Origin: Streptococcus sanguinis | GTDB taxonomy: Bacteria > Bacillota > Bacilli > Lactobacillales > Streptococcaceae | NCBI RefSeq assembly: GCF_900475275.1 | Contig: NZ_LS483364.1 | Span: 186,001 to 250,000, forward strand | Reading direction: 5' to 3' | DNA length: 64,000 nt | In this document: positions 52,481-62,743 of the stretch, in pieces | Numbering within the stretch: position 1 is the first letter of the stretch | How the letters are laid out: each line of letters begins with the position of its first letter | Made by a program: the position numbers and the translations under genes | The notes under the pieces: generated by a model | The model's input: the letters and a program-made list of their open reading frames with translations, nothing else | Databases searched by the model: none | Told to the model about the DNA's origin: nothing

Positions 52481-53866
52481 ATGGCGAATCATAAACTGTG
52501 GGGCGGACGTTTTGAAGCCTCTCTGGAAGGCTGGGTAGAGGAGTTTGGCGCCAGCATCGGCTTTGACTATCGTCTGGCTCCCTATGATCTGCAGGGCAGC
52601 CTAGCTCATGTCAAAATGCTGGGACAGACAGGGATCATTGCTCCAGAGGAAGCAGCTGCTATTCAGGCAGGCCTAGAAAAGCTGTTGGCACGTTATGAGG
52701 CTGGAGAGCTTGAGTTTGATGTGCGTAATGAAGATATTCATATGAATATGGAGGCTCTTCTGACCGAGGAGATTGGGCCAGTAGCTGGCAAGCTTCATAC
52801 GGCTCGCTCCCGTAATGACCAGGTGGCGACAGATATGCACCTCTATCTCAAGGATCAGCTCGGTCAGATTGCGGATAAACTCTTAAATCTGCGTCAGGTT
52901 CTATTGGACTTGGCAGAGGAGCATGTAGAGACTGTCATACCAGGCTATACCCATCTGCAGCATGCCCAGCCGATTAGCTTTGCTCATCATCTGCTGGCCT
53001 ATTATCAGATGTTCAGCCGGGATAGTCAGCGCTTTGCCTTTAATCTGGAGCATACGGATTTGTCTCCTTTGGGAGCGGCGGCTCTGGCGGGGACAACATT
53101 TCCGATTAACCGAGAGCTGACGGCTGATTTATTGGGATTCAAAGGCATTTACCACAATTCCTTGGATGCGGTCAGTGATCGAGACTTTATCTTGGAATTT
53201 CTATCTAACAGCAGCATTCTCATTATGCATCTGTCTCGTCTCTGCGAGGAGCTGATTAACTGGTGCAGCTATGAATATGGCTTTGTCAGTCTGTCAGACA
53301 CCTTTAGTACAGGATCATCCATTATGCCGCAAAAGAAAAATCCGGACATGGCGGAGCTGATTCGGGGTAAGAGCGGCCGGGTCTATGGCCATCTCTTCAG
53401 TCTTCTGACGGTTATGAAATCCCTGCCCTTGGCCTATAATAAGGACCTGCAGGAAGACAAGGAAGGCATGTTCGATACAGTAGATACTATCCAAAAATCC
53501 CTGGATATTATGGCGGGTATGCTGTCTAGTATGACAGTCAATAAGGAAAAAATGCTGGTTTCAACCCAGCAAGACTTCTCCAATGCGACAGAATTGGCTG
53601 ACTATCTGGCCAAGAAAGGACTGCCTTTCCGGGAAGCCCATGAGATTGTCGGAAAGTTGGTGCTGGAATGCAGCAAGGCAGGCTATTATCTACAGGATAT
53701 TCCGCTGAGCCGCTATCAGGAAGTGTCGTCGCTGATTGAGGAGGATATTTATCAAGCACTTGAGTCGCAGACCGCTGTACAAAAACGGGATTCCCTTGGC
53801 GGGACGGGATTTGCACAGATCCGTCAGGAGTTGGAAAGAGCGAAAAAACAGCTGGAAAAGGAATAA
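52481..53866 (+). CDS. argH: argininosuccinate lyase
   Basis: Splits argininosuccinate into arginine and fumarate. The 461-aa protein has the fumarase/aspartase signature [12 protein letters not shown] (about 279-290) and [22 protein letters not shown] precedes the ATG. Terminator ACATCGCAA/TTGCGGTGT with T-run follows (53877-53905). Confidence 0.97.
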   Translation: MANHKLWGGRFEASLEGWVEEFGASIGFDYRLAPYDLQGSLAHVKMLGQTGIIAPEEAAAIQAGLEKLLARYEAGELEFDVRNEDIHMNMEALLTEEIGPVAGKLHTARSRNDQVATDMHLYLKDQLGQIADKLLNLRQVLLDLAEEHVETVIPGYTHLQHAQPISFAHHLLAYYQMFSRDSQRFAFNLEHTDLSPLGAAALAGTTFPINRELTADLLGFKGIYHNSLDAVSDRDFILEFLSNSSILIMHLSRLCEELINWCSYEYGFVSLSDTFSTGSSIMPQKKNPDMAELIRGKSGRVYGHLFSLLTVMKSLPLAYNKDLQEDKEGMFDTVDTIQKSLDIMAGMLSSMTVNKEKMLVSTQQDFSNATELADYLAKKGLPFREAHEIVGKLVLECSKAGYYLQDIPLSRYQEVSSLIEEDIYQALESQTAVQKRDSLGGTGFAQIRQELERAKKQLEKE

Positions 53867-54014
53867 GATATAGGGAACATCGCAAGGAAATTGCGGTGTT
53901 TTTTTGGTGAATCAACCTTTTAAATATTTGCAAAAACGGCGTCATAGCAGGACTTATTGGCATTTTCGAAAAATATGGTATAATAGATATAATTTTGGTG
54001 GATGGAGTTAAGTT

Positions 54015-54374
54015 TTGAGAAAAAACTATCGCGTCAAGAGCGAAAAAGATTTCAATGCGATTTTTAAAAGAGGACAGAGTTTTGCTAATCGAAAATTTGT
54101 CGTTTACATGTTAGAAAAAGAGCAAAAGCATTTTCGAGTTGGAATTTCCGTCAGTAAAAAGCTGGGGAATGCAGTAGTTCGTAATCGTATTAAAAGAAAA
54201 ATCCGCCATGTCTTGATGCAGCATCAGAAACAGTTAGTCCAGGCGGACTTCGTAGTTATCGCTCGCAAAGGAGTGGAAGAGTTGGACTACCACCAAGTTG
54301 AACAAAATTTATTGCATGTATTAAAGATTGCTAAACTTTATCAGGAAGGATTCATTTGTGAAACAGAAAAGTAA
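54015..54374 (+). CDS. rnpA: ribonuclease P protein component
   Basis: Protein cofactor of RNase P in tRNA 5' maturation. The 119-aa basic protein has the RNR motif ([12 protein letters not shown], about 55-66). TTG start after GGAG. An extended -10 box (TGG-TATAAT, 53976-53984) precedes it. It overlaps the yidC gene by 17 bases. Confidence 0.95.
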   Translation: MRKNYRVKSEKDFNAIFKRGQSFANRKFVVYMLEKEQKHFRVGISVSKKLGNAVVRNRIKRKIRHVLMQHQKQLVQADFVVIARKGVEELDYHQVEQNLLHVLKIAKLYQEGFICETEK

Positions 54375-55173
54375 ATTAGGGATTTTGCTGGTTGCCTCGC
54401 TGCTCTTTCTCACAGCCTGCGGAACCAGTCAAGTTACAGCCGATTCACATGGCTTCTGGGAACAGCTAGTATATTTCTTTGCAGACACCATTCGTTTTCT
54501 ATCCTTTGGCGGAAGCAAGGGAATTGGGATTATTCTCTTTACCTTGATTATCCGGACAGTTCTCCTGCCGGTCTTCCAATTCCAGACGACTTCTTCGCGC
54601 AAGCTGCAGGAAGTGCAGCCGCATATCAAACAACTGCAGGAAAAGTATCCTGGCAAGGATATGGAGAGCAGAACAGCCTTGGCTGAGGAAACGCAAAAAC
54701 TCTACAAAGAAAAGGGTGTCAATCCCTATGCCTCATTCATTCCGCTCTTTATCCAGATGCCAGTGCTCTTGGCTCTGTTTCAAGCCCTGACTCGGGTTGA
54801 TTTTATGAAAACAGGTCACTTCCTCTGGCTCAATCTAGGAGCGACAGATCCGACCTTTATTCTTCCACTGTTGGCGGCTCTCTTCACTTTCTTCAGTACT
54901 TGGCTTTCAAACAAGGCCTTGCCTGAGAGAAATGGCGGGATGACAGTCATGATGTACCTGATGCCAGTTGTGATTTTCTTTTTCGCCCTCTATGCAGCGA
55001 GTGGGGTGGCCCTCTACTGGGCGGTCTCAAATGCTTATCAGGTGGTTCAGACCTTGCTGCTGAGCAATCCTTTTAAAATCATTGCCGAGCGGGAAGCCAA
55101 GGAACGGTCAGAGCGCCAATTGGAACAGAAAAAGAAACGTGCCCTAAAAAAAGCACAGAAAAAGAAAAAGTAA
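54358..55173 (+). CDS. yidC: membrane protein insertase YidC/Oxa1 family
   Basis: A 271-aa lipoprotein insertase. The signal ends FLTAC (Cys22); five further membrane segments include [16 protein letters not shown] and a very basic C-terminal tail ([14 protein letters not shown]), which binds ribosomes. GTG start at 54358 after GGAAGG. Together with rnpA and jag it keeps the conserved order. Streptococci have two YidC proteins; the rnpA-linked one is usually YidC1. Confidence 0.93.
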   Translation: MKQKSKLGILLVASLLFLTACGTSQVTADSHGFWEQLVYFFADTIRFLSFGGSKGIGIILFTLIIRTVLLPVFQFQTTSSRKLQEVQPHIKQLQEKYPGKDMESRTALAEETQKLYKEKGVNPYASFIPLFIQMPVLLALFQALTRVDFMKTGHFLWLNLGATDPTFILPLLAALFTFFSTWLSNKALPERNGGMTVMMYLMPVVIFFFALYAASGVALYWAVSNAYQVVQTLLLSNPFKIIAEREAKERSERQLEQKKKRALKKAQKKKK

Positions 55174-55194
55174 GTAAGAAGGAGGACTCTTGCA

Positions 55195-56220
55195 ATGGTT
55201 ATTTTTACAGGAGCAAGTGTTGAAGAAGCCATTCAAAATGGTTTGAAAACGTTGGATATTCCACGGATGAGAGCGCATATCACTGTTATTTCACGTGAGA
55301 AAAAAGGCTTTTTAGGTCTGTTTGGCAAGAAGCCAGCTCAGGTGGATGTCGAGCCGATTGCTGAGACGACAGTTGTTAAAGCCAATCAAAAGGCTGTAAA
55401 AGGTGTTCCCGAAGAGATTAACGCTCAGAATGAGCCTGTGCAGTCTGTCAGTGAAGCAACGGTTGATTTGGGTCGTGTGGTAGCTGCTATCAAGAAGGTC
55501 GAAGGAGAAGGCGAAGTTATCTCAGATGAGGTCAAGGCTGAAATTCTCAAAAATGACAAGCAAGCCAATACGATTTTAGAAGAGACGGGCACCATTGATC
55601 TTCTCAAGACCAATCAAGCTATTGATGAGTCAATTGCTCAAGCAGAAGCGGACGATAGCAAGGTTATCTCTTTTGAACAAGCGGCTAAAGACAAGGGTGA
55701 GCCGATAGAAACAGAAGAAAGCTCTTTTGCTGACTTAGGCATCCAAGTCGAAGCTGACTACGATATTGAAGAAGTGGTTGACAACGTAACGAACTATGTT
55801 CAGAAAATCGTTGATGAGATGGATGTTGAAGCGGGTATTTCCAGCAGCCACAACCGCCGTACCATTAACATGCAGATTGATACCAATGAACCGGGGCGCG
55901 TGATTGGCTACCACGGAAAAGTCTTGAAAGCTCTGCAGCTATTGGCGCAAAACTATCTTTATAACCAATATTCTAAGAGCTTCTACATTTCAATTAATGT
56001 CAATGACTATGTTGAGCATCGGGCAGAAGTGCTGCAAAGCTATGCGCAGAAACTGGCTCAGCGGGCTTTGGAAGACCGACGCGGTCAGCACACGGACCCT
56101 ATGTCTAACAGCGAGCGCAAGATTATCCACCGCATCATTTCTCGCATCGATGGCGTGACTAGCTATTCCGAAGGCGACGAGCCTAACCGCTATGTCGTCG
56201 TGGATATTGACAGTGAATAA
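55195..56220 (+). CDS. jag: RNA-binding cell-elongation regulator Jag/KhpB
   Basis: A 341-aa protein: Jag_N domain (1-50, ending KKGFLGLFGKKPA), an acidic linker (about 60-195), a KH domain (about 200-268, PGRVIGYHGKVLKALQ) and an R3H domain (about 275-338, SERKIIHRIISRI). KhpB/EloR binds RNA with KhpA and controls elongation downstream of StkP. The linker is long, as usual for streptococci. Terminator at 56226-56249. Confidence 0.93.
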   Translation: MVIFTGASVEEAIQNGLKTLDIPRMRAHITVISREKKGFLGLFGKKPAQVDVEPIAETTVVKANQKAVKGVPEEINAQNEPVQSVSEATVDLGRVVAAIKKVEGEGEVISDEVKAEILKNDKQANTILEETGTIDLLKTNQAIDESIAQAEADDSKVISFEQAAKDKGEPIETEESSFADLGIQVEADYDIEEVVDNVTNYVQKIVDEMDVEAGISSSHNRRTINMQIDTNEPGRVIGYHGKVLKALQLLAQNYLYNQYSKSFYISINVNDYVEHRAEVLQSYAQKLAQRALEDRRGQHTDPMSNSERKIIHRIISRIDGVTSYSEGDEPNRYVVVDIDSE

Positions 56221-56269
56221 AAAGAAAGCCAGCAGAGATGCTGGTTTTTGTATATAGAAAGGATTTTTT

Positions 56270-56902
56270 ATGTCACTTTTTCCAGCTATTGAAAGTTATC
56301 TGCCTCATCAAGGGGCTAAGTATATATCTCCAGACAAGGCAGGGCAGCTGCGTGAGTCTATGTTGGAGCTAAGAGCTAAGGGGCAGGCGGCACGCAAGGA
56401 GTTTGCAGACTTGGTCAAGGATTTTCAGAGCCTCTATCCTAAGCTGACCTTGGAGCGAACCAGCCAGTGGATGAATCAGGCGCAGATACTGCGACCCCAT
56501 TTTTGGAATTATCTTAAAGGCTATGGGGAAATCACAGAGCCAATGTTTGCCCTGCACTTGTATGGAACTGCAGATGATTTTGGAGTGTCACTGGAGGTGA
56601 GCTTTATGGAGCGCAAGAAAGATGAGCACAGCCTCAGCAAGCAAAATCGGATCTTGGAACTGCCCATTCAGCCGCCAGCTTACTATTTTGCTCAGATAGA
56701 TGGTGTGAGTCAGCGTTTTGAAGGCACTGAGGAAAATCGCCAGCTTCTTATTCAGCAGCTAGCAGCCGGTCAGGTTCGTAAGGTCTTAGTCAAATACGAT
56801 GTTCCCCTTTCTCAGGCTGCTTCAAGAGAGCAGGTGCTGTCTCAGCTGCAGGAGGCCATGACAGCTTTGATTCCCTTTTATGAGGCGACTCGGACTATAT
56901 GA
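56270..56902 (+). CDS. conserved protein of unknown function
   Basis: A 210-aa soluble protein (FPAIESYLPHQGAKYISPDK; later SQWMNQAQILRPHFWNYLKG; LPIQPPAYYFAQIDGVSQRF). I cannot assign a domain with confidence. GAAAGGATTTTTT precedes the ATG. It lies alone between jag and rpmH. Confidence 0.7.
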   Translation: MSLFPAIESYLPHQGAKYISPDKAGQLRESMLELRAKGQAARKEFADLVKDFQSLYPKLTLERTSQWMNQAQILRPHFWNYLKGYGEITEPMFALHLYGTADDFGVSLEVSFMERKKDEHSLSKQNRILELPIQPPAYYFAQIDGVSQRFEGTEENRQLLIQQLAAGQVRKVLVKYDVPLSQAASREQVLSQLQEAMTALIPFYEATRTI

Positions 56903-56937
56903 TTACGTTTACAAAGAGAAAGTTATTTAAGTAAGTA

Positions 56938-56966
56938 TTGACAAAAGCCCCGGAATCATATAGAAT
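56938..56966 (+). promoter_or_regulatory. promoter of rpmH
   Basis: TTGACA (56938-56943), 17-bp spacer, TAGAAT (56961-56966). Confidence 0.78.
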
Positions 56967-57040
56967 AGTAAAGTATGTTTAGTAACTGATCACAACTAGC
57001 CGGCTAAACGAATACAAGAATCTAAGAGGAGGTATTCATC

Positions 57041-57175
57041 GTGAAACGTACTTATCAACCAAGTAAAATCCGTCGTGCGCGTAAACATGGTTTCCGCCAC
57101 CGTATGTCAACTAAAAACGGTCGTCGTGTATTGGCAGCTCGCCGTCGTAAAGGACGCAAAGTTTTGGCTGCTTAA
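57041..57175 (+). CDS. rpmH: 50S ribosomal protein L34
   Basis: A 44-aa very basic protein ([20 protein letters not shown], ending KGRKVLAA), the full L34 sequence. GTG start after GAGGAGG. Terminator AACCAGCGG/CCGCTGGTT with T-run at 57195-57226. Confidence 0.97.
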   Translation: MKRTYQPSKIRRARKHGFRHRMSTKNGRRVLAARRRKGRKVLAA

Positions 57176-57235
57176 TCCAAGCGATTTATCAAGAAACCAG
57201 CGGAGACTCGAGACCGCTGGTTTTTTGTCTTAAAT

Positions 57236-57841
57236 TTATGCGTAAAAGTCAATAGACTGGCAGGAAAGTTCCTCTTTTTGGCCAGTGCCTTTATTCATGA
57301 CTTCTGCATACCAGTCCCCTTTGTGGCTAAATAGTTTGATAAATTGAACTTGGAGAGACTGCTGTTCATACTTAATTGGAAAAAATTCTCCCTGCCTGTG
57401 CAATAAAATATCGAGAATTATTCGCAACTGAGAGTTGTTGATTGTTTTCCTGACTTCTGGTTGAAGGATTTTTTCAATTTTTGTGATCTTGCTTAACTGC
57501 TGTTCTGAAATCGAGTTTTCAAATTTTTCTTTTAATTTTTGCAGGTCAATATCAAAAGGACACATATTGTAGTTTTCCAGAGTCAGCATGGAAAAATACA
57601 AGGCAGAAATTTCATCTATGGAGAAAATAATAGGAGATAACAAGTCGTTGCTAAGAATTTTATAACTGCCATTCCGACCTAAGTCAGAATAAATTGGAAT
57701 GCCTAGCGTTTCAAGGCTGGCAATATCACGAAGGGCAGTGCTTTTTGAAATGTGATATCGATTTATAATATCTTTTAGGTTGAATTGTCTTTTCTTATTG
57801 AGAAAAATAAGCATATCGTTAATTCTTTGAGATTTATTCAT
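57236..57841 (-). CDS. HTH/WYL-type transcriptional regulator
   Basis: A 201-aa protein with an N-terminal HTH_11 (NLKDIINRYHISKSTALRDI) and a YafY-like middle part (GIPIYSDLGRNGSYKIL), with a short C-terminal WYL-like region. ATG 57841 follows TATGGAG. It is divergent from the flavin-type enzyme gene and probably controls it. Confidence 0.8.
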   Translation of the reverse strand: MNKSQRINDMLIFLNKKRQFNLKDIINRYHISKSTALRDIASLETLGIPIYSDLGRNGSYKILSNDLLSPIIFSIDEISALYFSMLTLENYNMCPFDIDLQKLKEKFENSISEQQLSKITKIEKILQPEVRKTINNSQLRIILDILLHRQGEFFPIKYEQQSLQVQFIKLFSHKGDWYAEVMNKGTGQKEELSCQSIDFYA

Positions 57842-57931
57842 GAGAAACTCCATATTTTTATTAAACGGTTTCAAAAAATGACACCTTTTTATATTATACT
57901 AGTTTTAGAGAAAATAATAAAGGAGTCAGAT

Positions 57932-58342
57932 ATGAAACAATATTTTAAGGCCTTATTAGCAGAACAGACAGAAATGGCTCTAGCTACTTCTGTAAAGGAT
58001 ATCCCAAATGTAAGAATTGTCAATTTTTACTATGATGAGGAGGCAAAGAAATTGTTCTTTATCTCATTTAAAAATAGTCAAAAAATTCAAGAGTTGGCAA
58101 TCAATAATCGTATTGCTCTTACAACAGTCCCGAAAGGTGATGGAAGGTATGTCCGGATTCAAGGGAGAGTCAAAGAAAGCCAGCTTTCTATTGAGGAAAT
58201 AAGAAGCGTTTTTGTCCAGAAGTACCCTTATTATCAAGATATTATTGAGCAGCATACCGACTCCTTGCAACTTTTTGAAGTATCTTTTTCTGATGCTTTC
58301 TTGGTCTTAGATAATAATCAAGTTGAGAAAATTAAACTATAA
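57932..58342 (+). CDS. pyridoxamine 5'-phosphate oxidase family protein
   Basis: A 136-aa split-barrel FMN-binding-type protein (TEMALATSVKDIPNVRIVNF; later GDGRYVRIQGRVKE). The substrate is unknown. AAGGAG precedes ATG 57932; in-frame codons further upstream run through the divergent promoter region. Eleven bases separate it from tag. Confidence 0.82.
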   Translation: MKQYFKALLAEQTEMALATSVKDIPNVRIVNFYYDEEAKKLFFISFKNSQKIQELAINNRIALTTVPKGDGRYVRIQGRVKESQLSIEEIRSVFVQKYPYYQDIIEQHTDSLQLFEVSFSDAFLVLDNNQVEKIKL

Positions 58343-58353
58343 GGAGAAAATAG

Positions 58354-58914
58354 ATGCTTGAGATAAAAAGGTGCGATTGGGCTGAAAATAGTGAGCTTGA
58401 GAGAAATTATCATGACCATGAATGGGGGCGACCTGTGCATGACGAGCATACACTCTTTAAAATGTTGATTTTGGAAGGTCAGCAGGCGGGCTTGAGCTGG
58501 CAAACTATTTTGTCAAAAATGGATGCTATGACAGAGGCTTATGAAAACTTCAATCCTGAAATACTCTCCAACTATGACGAGCAGAAGATTGAAGAATTGC
58601 TTAGTGATCAAAGAGTGATACGAAATAGGCTGAAAATAAAGGCAGTTATAAAAAATGCTAAAGCCTATTTAAAATTAAAAGAAGAATATGGTAGTTTGGA
58701 TTCTTATATTTGGTCTTTTGTAAATAATGAACCGATTGTCAATTCATGGTCCAGTATTGAAGGGGTGCCCGCTCGAACGGAGCTATCGGATAAAATTAGC
58801 AAAGAACTCAAAAAGAAAGGTTTCTCTTTTGTTGGCTCTACGACTGTATATGCCTTTATGCAGTCCATTGGCATGGTCAATGATCATTTGCTGACCTGTG
58901 ATTTTAGGATATAA
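58354..58914 (+). CDS. tag: DNA-3-methyladenine glycosylase I
   Basis: Removes 3-methyladenine from alkylated DNA. The 186-aa protein has the zinc ligands and substrate pocket of Tag: RCDWAENS (6-13), YHDHEWGRP, GLSWQTIL and C-terminal VNDHLLTC. AAGGAG precedes the ATG. Terminator with long stem at 58986-59022. Confidence 0.93.
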   Translation: MLEIKRCDWAENSELERNYHDHEWGRPVHDEHTLFKMLILEGQQAGLSWQTILSKMDAMTEAYENFNPEILSNYDEQKIEELLSDQRVIRNRLKIKAVIKNAKAYLKLKEEYGSLDSYIWSFVNNEPIVNSWSSIEGVPARTELSDKISKELKKKGFSFVGSTTVYAFMQSIGMVNDHLLTCDFRI

Positions 58915-59044
58915 TCATTTTTCTTTGAATTGGAAAGGTGAGCGGTCTATTATTGAATGCAGGTAAATGATATGAAAAAGAGAATAAAACCAGAAAGAAA
59001 CGGATTTTCTTTCTGGTTTTTTGTGTATAGTTAAGTACAGCTGC

Positions 59045-60460
59045 TTATTTTGCCACTGGTAAAAGCATTGGATAAAGATAGCAGAGCAAGGTAAAGCTTA
59101 TCAGGGCGTAAAAGATACCGATGCGAATAGCTTGGATAGGTTTGTAGAAACGAATCAGAGTCAGTAGGCACCAGACTAAGAGGACTAGGATGAACCATGC
59201 TGAAATCAAGCGCAGTGGTGTTGGTCCGTAAAGGTAGATGTAGATGCCAAATAATTTCCAGCCAGCTAGCAAGGCTAGCAGACCAGTAAAGATAAAGAGG
59301 ATAGTAGCTGCGAATCGCGTTCCTTTTTGGTCCCAGAGTGGCTTTTTGGCAATCAAATAGAAGACACCTAGGACTGCAAAGTTAAGGATAGAGACCCGAA
59401 CCAGCTGCCAGAAGCCAGCTACGGCAACAGTTGAAGCATTCTGAGGAGAAATAGCCTGAGCTACTGTTCCAGCGCTTAGGAGCTGACCGAGCTCATCCAA
59501 ACCTGTCAGGAAGAAGAGTGCATAGGTCAGGCAGAGGCTGCCGATGATAATGTAGGCTGCGAAAGCGGGTGCTACTCGCAAAGGGCGGATACTTGCTTGA
59601 AATTTTTTGTAGCTCAGTTTAGTATCTTTTTTGCCTAACAGACTCCCGGCTAGGAGCCCATACAAGTAAAGACTGACGGGAACAGCCAGGAAGGCCTTGA
59701 AGAGAATCGTGCTGCTATCAAGACTTGAAAAGAGGGAGTCAAATAGATTCTCAATGAAATCAGCGGTATTGCTGAAGAAAGAGGCAAAGCTGTCTGAAAC
59801 CTGACTCAGCTGGGACCAGACAAAGTAGACCAAGATTCCCGCGACAAAGAAGCTACTGACAATAATAGCGAGCTGTTGGGCTTTCTTTGAAGACATACTG
59901 TCAGAGCTGTCAGAAGAGTCCTGCTGCTTGCCTTCTATAAAGACTAGAATAGCAGCAATGAAATTTTTAAAGGGCAGGATGCAGATGGCTTGAATGGCAT
60001 CAAACCAGACCAGGATACCCAAACGCCCCTGGCTTAACCAGCCAGTGCGGGACAGAATATAGAAGGCGAATGAGATGTGGATGGCTAGAAATTGGAAAAA
60101 TTCTAGTTGGCGATGAAGCCCCCAGAGACTTAAAGCTAGGGCTTGAGCTAGCGTCATAATCAGAAAGCTTCTAGCCTCTAACTTGCTGTCAAGATTTTTT
60201 ATCAGCAGAGATGGATAGGCTAATTTCCTGATTAAGGCCTCGCTTAATAATATAAGGCCGATTGCAAAAGGGAAAAAGGATGCAGTTTGATAATTAAAAA
60301 ATACTGCAGAGTAAAAGTAGGTTAAAAGATAGAGGATTAGATAGCTGATTTTAAAGAATCGCAGTTGCTTGTCCTCTAGGCCTGTAAAGATGGTCTGTCT
60401 TTCTTCTTCTGCGGGCAGACAAGGCTGGACATTCATCTGCTCTTGTACTGGATATTCCAT
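59045..60460 (-). CDS. polytopic membrane protein (DUF4153/DUF4173-like)
   Basis: A 471-aa protein with about twelve membrane segments and a Ser/Asp-rich loop (QQDSSDSSDSMSSKKAQQ, near 180-200). Function unknown. Two bases downstream of the XRE gene, with GAGGAG before ATG 60460. The DUF2975/XRE/membrane-protein trio is a recurring Gram-positive module. Confidence 0.7.
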   Translation of the reverse strand: MEYPVQEQMNVQPCLPAEEERQTIFTGLEDKQLRFFKISYLILYLLTYFYSAVFFNYQTASFFPFAIGLILLSEALIRKLAYPSLLIKNLDSKLEARSFLIMTLAQALALSLWGLHRQLEFFQFLAIHISFAFYILSRTGWLSQGRLGILVWFDAIQAICILPFKNFIAAILVFIEGKQQDSSDSSDSMSSKKAQQLAIIVSSFFVAGILVYFVWSQLSQVSDSFASFFSNTADFIENLFDSLFSSLDSSTILFKAFLAVPVSLYLYGLLAGSLLGKKDTKLSYKKFQASIRPLRVAPAFAAYIIIGSLCLTYALFFLTGLDELGQLLSAGTVAQAISPQNASTVAVAGFWQLVRVSILNFAVLGVFYLIAKKPLWDQKGTRFAATILFIFTGLLALLAGWKLFGIYIYLYGPTPLRLISAWFILVLLVWCLLTLIRFYKPIQAIRIGIFYALISFTLLCYLYPMLLPVAK

Positions 60461-60462
60461 AA

Positions 60463-60678
60463 TTATTTCTCCTCCTCATCAGGGATATACTCCAAAATAT
60501 CGCCGGGTTGACAGTCTAGTTCACGGCAGAGAGCGTTGAGTGTTGAAAAGCGGACAGCCTTGGCTCGATTGTTTTTTAGGATAGATAGATTGGCTGGTGT
60601 TAGGTCAATCAACTCTGCTAAACGGCCAGCACTGATGCGCTTTTGCGCCATGACAAGGTCTAAATTTATCTGAATCAT
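60463..60678 (-). CDS. small XRE/YozG-type transcriptional regulator
   Basis: A 71-aa HTH protein (AQKRISAGRLAELIDLTPAN; LCRELDCQPGDILEYIPDEE), the YozG-like form usually paired with DUF2975. AGGAGG precedes the ATG. It probably regulates its own trio. Confidence 0.88.
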   Translation of the reverse strand: MIQINLDLVMAQKRISAGRLAELIDLTPANLSILKNNRAKAVRFSTLNALCRELDCQPGDILEYIPDEEEK

Positions 60679-60686
60679 AAGACCTC

Positions 60687-61163
60687 CTAAATAGTGTAGT
60701 CCACTTGATCCTGCAGCTCAATGGCCTTGCCAAAAGCATTGCGGATGACACGAATAATCAGGGTCAAGATACTGCAAGAAACAGTGACTAAGAGCATGGG
60801 CAGATAGGCTGTCAGTCCCATGAAGAGGGAGATAAGAGCGACAGTGCCGACTTCCCAGCCAAGATAGCGCATGTACTGAACATTTTGTGTGATAAAGACC
60901 TGATTTTTACCGATGCGGCTAAGGAGTCGATAGAGATGGACAATGCAGGCTAGAGCCAGGCAGCCTAGGACATAGCCGAACAGCAGCAAGACCCAAAAGC
61001 GTGTCTCTCCTTGAAAGAAAGGAGAGGGAAATTCAATAACTAGGTTGACGACCCAAGGTCCTAGGGCTATCAGGATAATGGAAGCAATAAATAAAAGGCT
61101 GATACTGATTTTTGTAAGAGTAATGCTCATATCTTCAGCAGTCTTTTTCATTTTGTCTGTCAT
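60687..61163 (-). CDS. DUF2975 membrane protein
   Basis: A 158-aa protein with four membrane segments. First gene of the trio, eight bases before the XRE gene. GGAGG precedes ATG 61163. Function unknown; DUF2975 proteins nearly always come with a YozG-type regulator. Confidence 0.85.
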   Translation of the reverse strand: MTDKMKKTAEDMSITLTKISISLLFIASIILIALGPWVVNLVIEFPSPFFQGETRFWVLLLFGYVLGCLALACIVHLYRLLSRIGKNQVFITQNVQYMRYLGWEVGTVALISLFMGLTAYLPMLLVTVSCSILTLIIRVIRNAFGKAIELQDQVDYTI

Positions 61164-61399
61164 AATTTCCTCCGACTAACGTTTCATTTCTTAGTAACTA
61201 TAACATGTACCTTATCGATAATCAATAAAAAACTATCGAAAAAAGATAAAATCGGTCTTAAGGACTAGATGAAAGTTTCTAAAAAGTTCTTATTGTATAG
61301 AGATGGATTTCTTGCCAGGAGATGAATAGAGCAGAAGACGATGAATATTTTGCTTGATTTTTGGTATAATAAAGGACAGGAAATACAAGGAAGTAAAGT

Positions 61400-62170
61400 A
61401 TGAAAATTTTTGATACACACACGCATTTAAATGTGGAAGAATTTGCTGGTCGAGAGGCAGAGGAGCTGCAGCTGGCTGCAGAAATGGGCATTAGCAAAAT
61501 AAATATTGTCGGTTTTGACCGACCGACTATTGAGCGCGCCTTGGAGCTGGCAGATTGCTATGATCAGCTTTATGCTACGATTGGCTGGCATCCGACTGAG
61601 GCTGGGACTTATGATGAGGCGGTGGAAGCCTATCTGCTGGACAAGCTTCGTCACCCCAAGGTGGTGGCTTTGGGCGAGATTGGGCTGGACTATCACTGGA
61701 TGACTGCGTCCAAGGATGTTCAGGAGCGGGTGTTTCGCCGCCAAATTCAGCTCTCTAAAAAGCTGAAGCTGCCCTTTGTCGTTCACACACGTGATGCTTT
61801 GGAAGATACTTATGAGATTATCAAGAGTGAGGGTGTAGGTCCGCGAGGCGGTATTATGCACTCTTATTCTGGCTCTTTGGAAATGGCAGAGCGCTTTATC
61901 GAGCTAGGGATGATGATTTCCTTTTCTGGAGTTGTGACCTTTAAGAAAGCGACGGATATTCAGGAGGCTGCGCGGAGCCTGCCTTTGGACAAAATCCTCG
62001 TCGAGACTGATGCACCTTATCTGGCGCCTGTTCCCAAGCGTGGCCGAGAAAACAAAACAGCCTATACCCGCTATGTTGTAGAGAAAATTGCTGAACTTCG
62101 TGGGCTGCCTGTCGAAGAAGTAGCGCAGACGACCTATGATAATGCAAAGAAGGTGTTTGGGCTTGACTGA
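61400..62170 (+). CDS. TatD family metal-dependent hydrolase
   Basis: A 256-aa TIM-barrel DNase/hydrolase: DTHTHL (4-9), GEIGLDYHW, VVHTRDA, MHSYSG and ETDAPYL metal ligands all present. AAGGAAGTAAAGT precedes the ATG, and an extended -10 box (TGG-TATAAT, 61362-61370) lies upstream. Its end overlaps rnmV. Confidence 0.93.
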   Translation: MKIFDTHTHLNVEEFAGREAEELQLAAEMGISKINIVGFDRPTIERALELADCYDQLYATIGWHPTEAGTYDEAVEAYLLDKLRHPKVVALGEIGLDYHWMTASKDVQERVFRRQIQLSKKLKLPFVVHTRDALEDTYEIIKSEGVGPRGGIMHSYSGSLEMAERFIELGMMISFSGVVTFKKATDIQEAARSLPLDKILVETDAPYLAPVPKRGRENKTAYTRYVVEKIAELRGLPVEEVAQTTYDNAKKVFGLD

Positions 62171-62732
62171 GAAGATAAAAATCCCTCAGGTGATTGTCGT
62201 TGAGGGCAAGGATGACACAGCTAACCTTCAGCGATTTTACCAAGTTGACACTTACGAGACGAGAGGCTCTGCGATCAATGAAGATGATCTAGAGCGGATT
62301 GAGAAACTGCACCAGCTGCGAGGTGTGATTGTCTTTACCGATCCAGACTACAATGGTGAGCGTATCCGTCGAATGATTATGGAGGCTGTGCCGACTGCTC
62401 AACATGCCTTTCTCCGCCGTGATGAGGCGGCACCCAAGTCTAAGAACAAAGGTAAATCGCTTGGGGTAGAGCACGCTTCATTTGAGGATTTACAGCAGGC
62501 GTTAGCTGTGCTGGTCGGATATTTCGATGATGAGGAAAACTTTGACATTACCAAAAATGACCTCGTACGACTGGGACTGCTTATGGGAAGTGACAGCCGT
62601 CAACGCCGAGAGTATCTGGGTGAGCAGCTCCGTATCGGCTATTCTAACGGTAAGCATCTGCTCAAACGCTTGGAATTGTTTGGGGTGACTTTGGCGGAAG
62701 TGGAAGAAACCATGCTCAGATATTCAGTCTAA
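62163..62732 (+). CDS. rnmV: ribonuclease M5
   Basis: Matures 5S rRNA. The 189-aa Toprim protein starts KIPQVIVVEGKDDTANLQRF and has the DPDYNGERIR acidic motif. TTG 62163 overlaps the tatD stop (TTGACTGA) with GAAGGTG upstream; this start gives the usual length, while 62136 has no site. rsmA follows two genes later. Confidence 0.93.
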   Translation: MTEKIKIPQVIVVEGKDDTANLQRFYQVDTYETRGSAINEDDLERIEKLHQLRGVIVFTDPDYNGERIRRMIMEAVPTAQHAFLRRDEAAPKSKNKGKSLGVEHASFEDLQQALAVLVGYFDDEENFDITKNDLVRLGLLMGSDSRQRREYLGEQLRIGYSNGKHLLKRLELFGVTLAEVEETMLRYSV

Positions 62733-62743
62733 CGGAGTAAGAA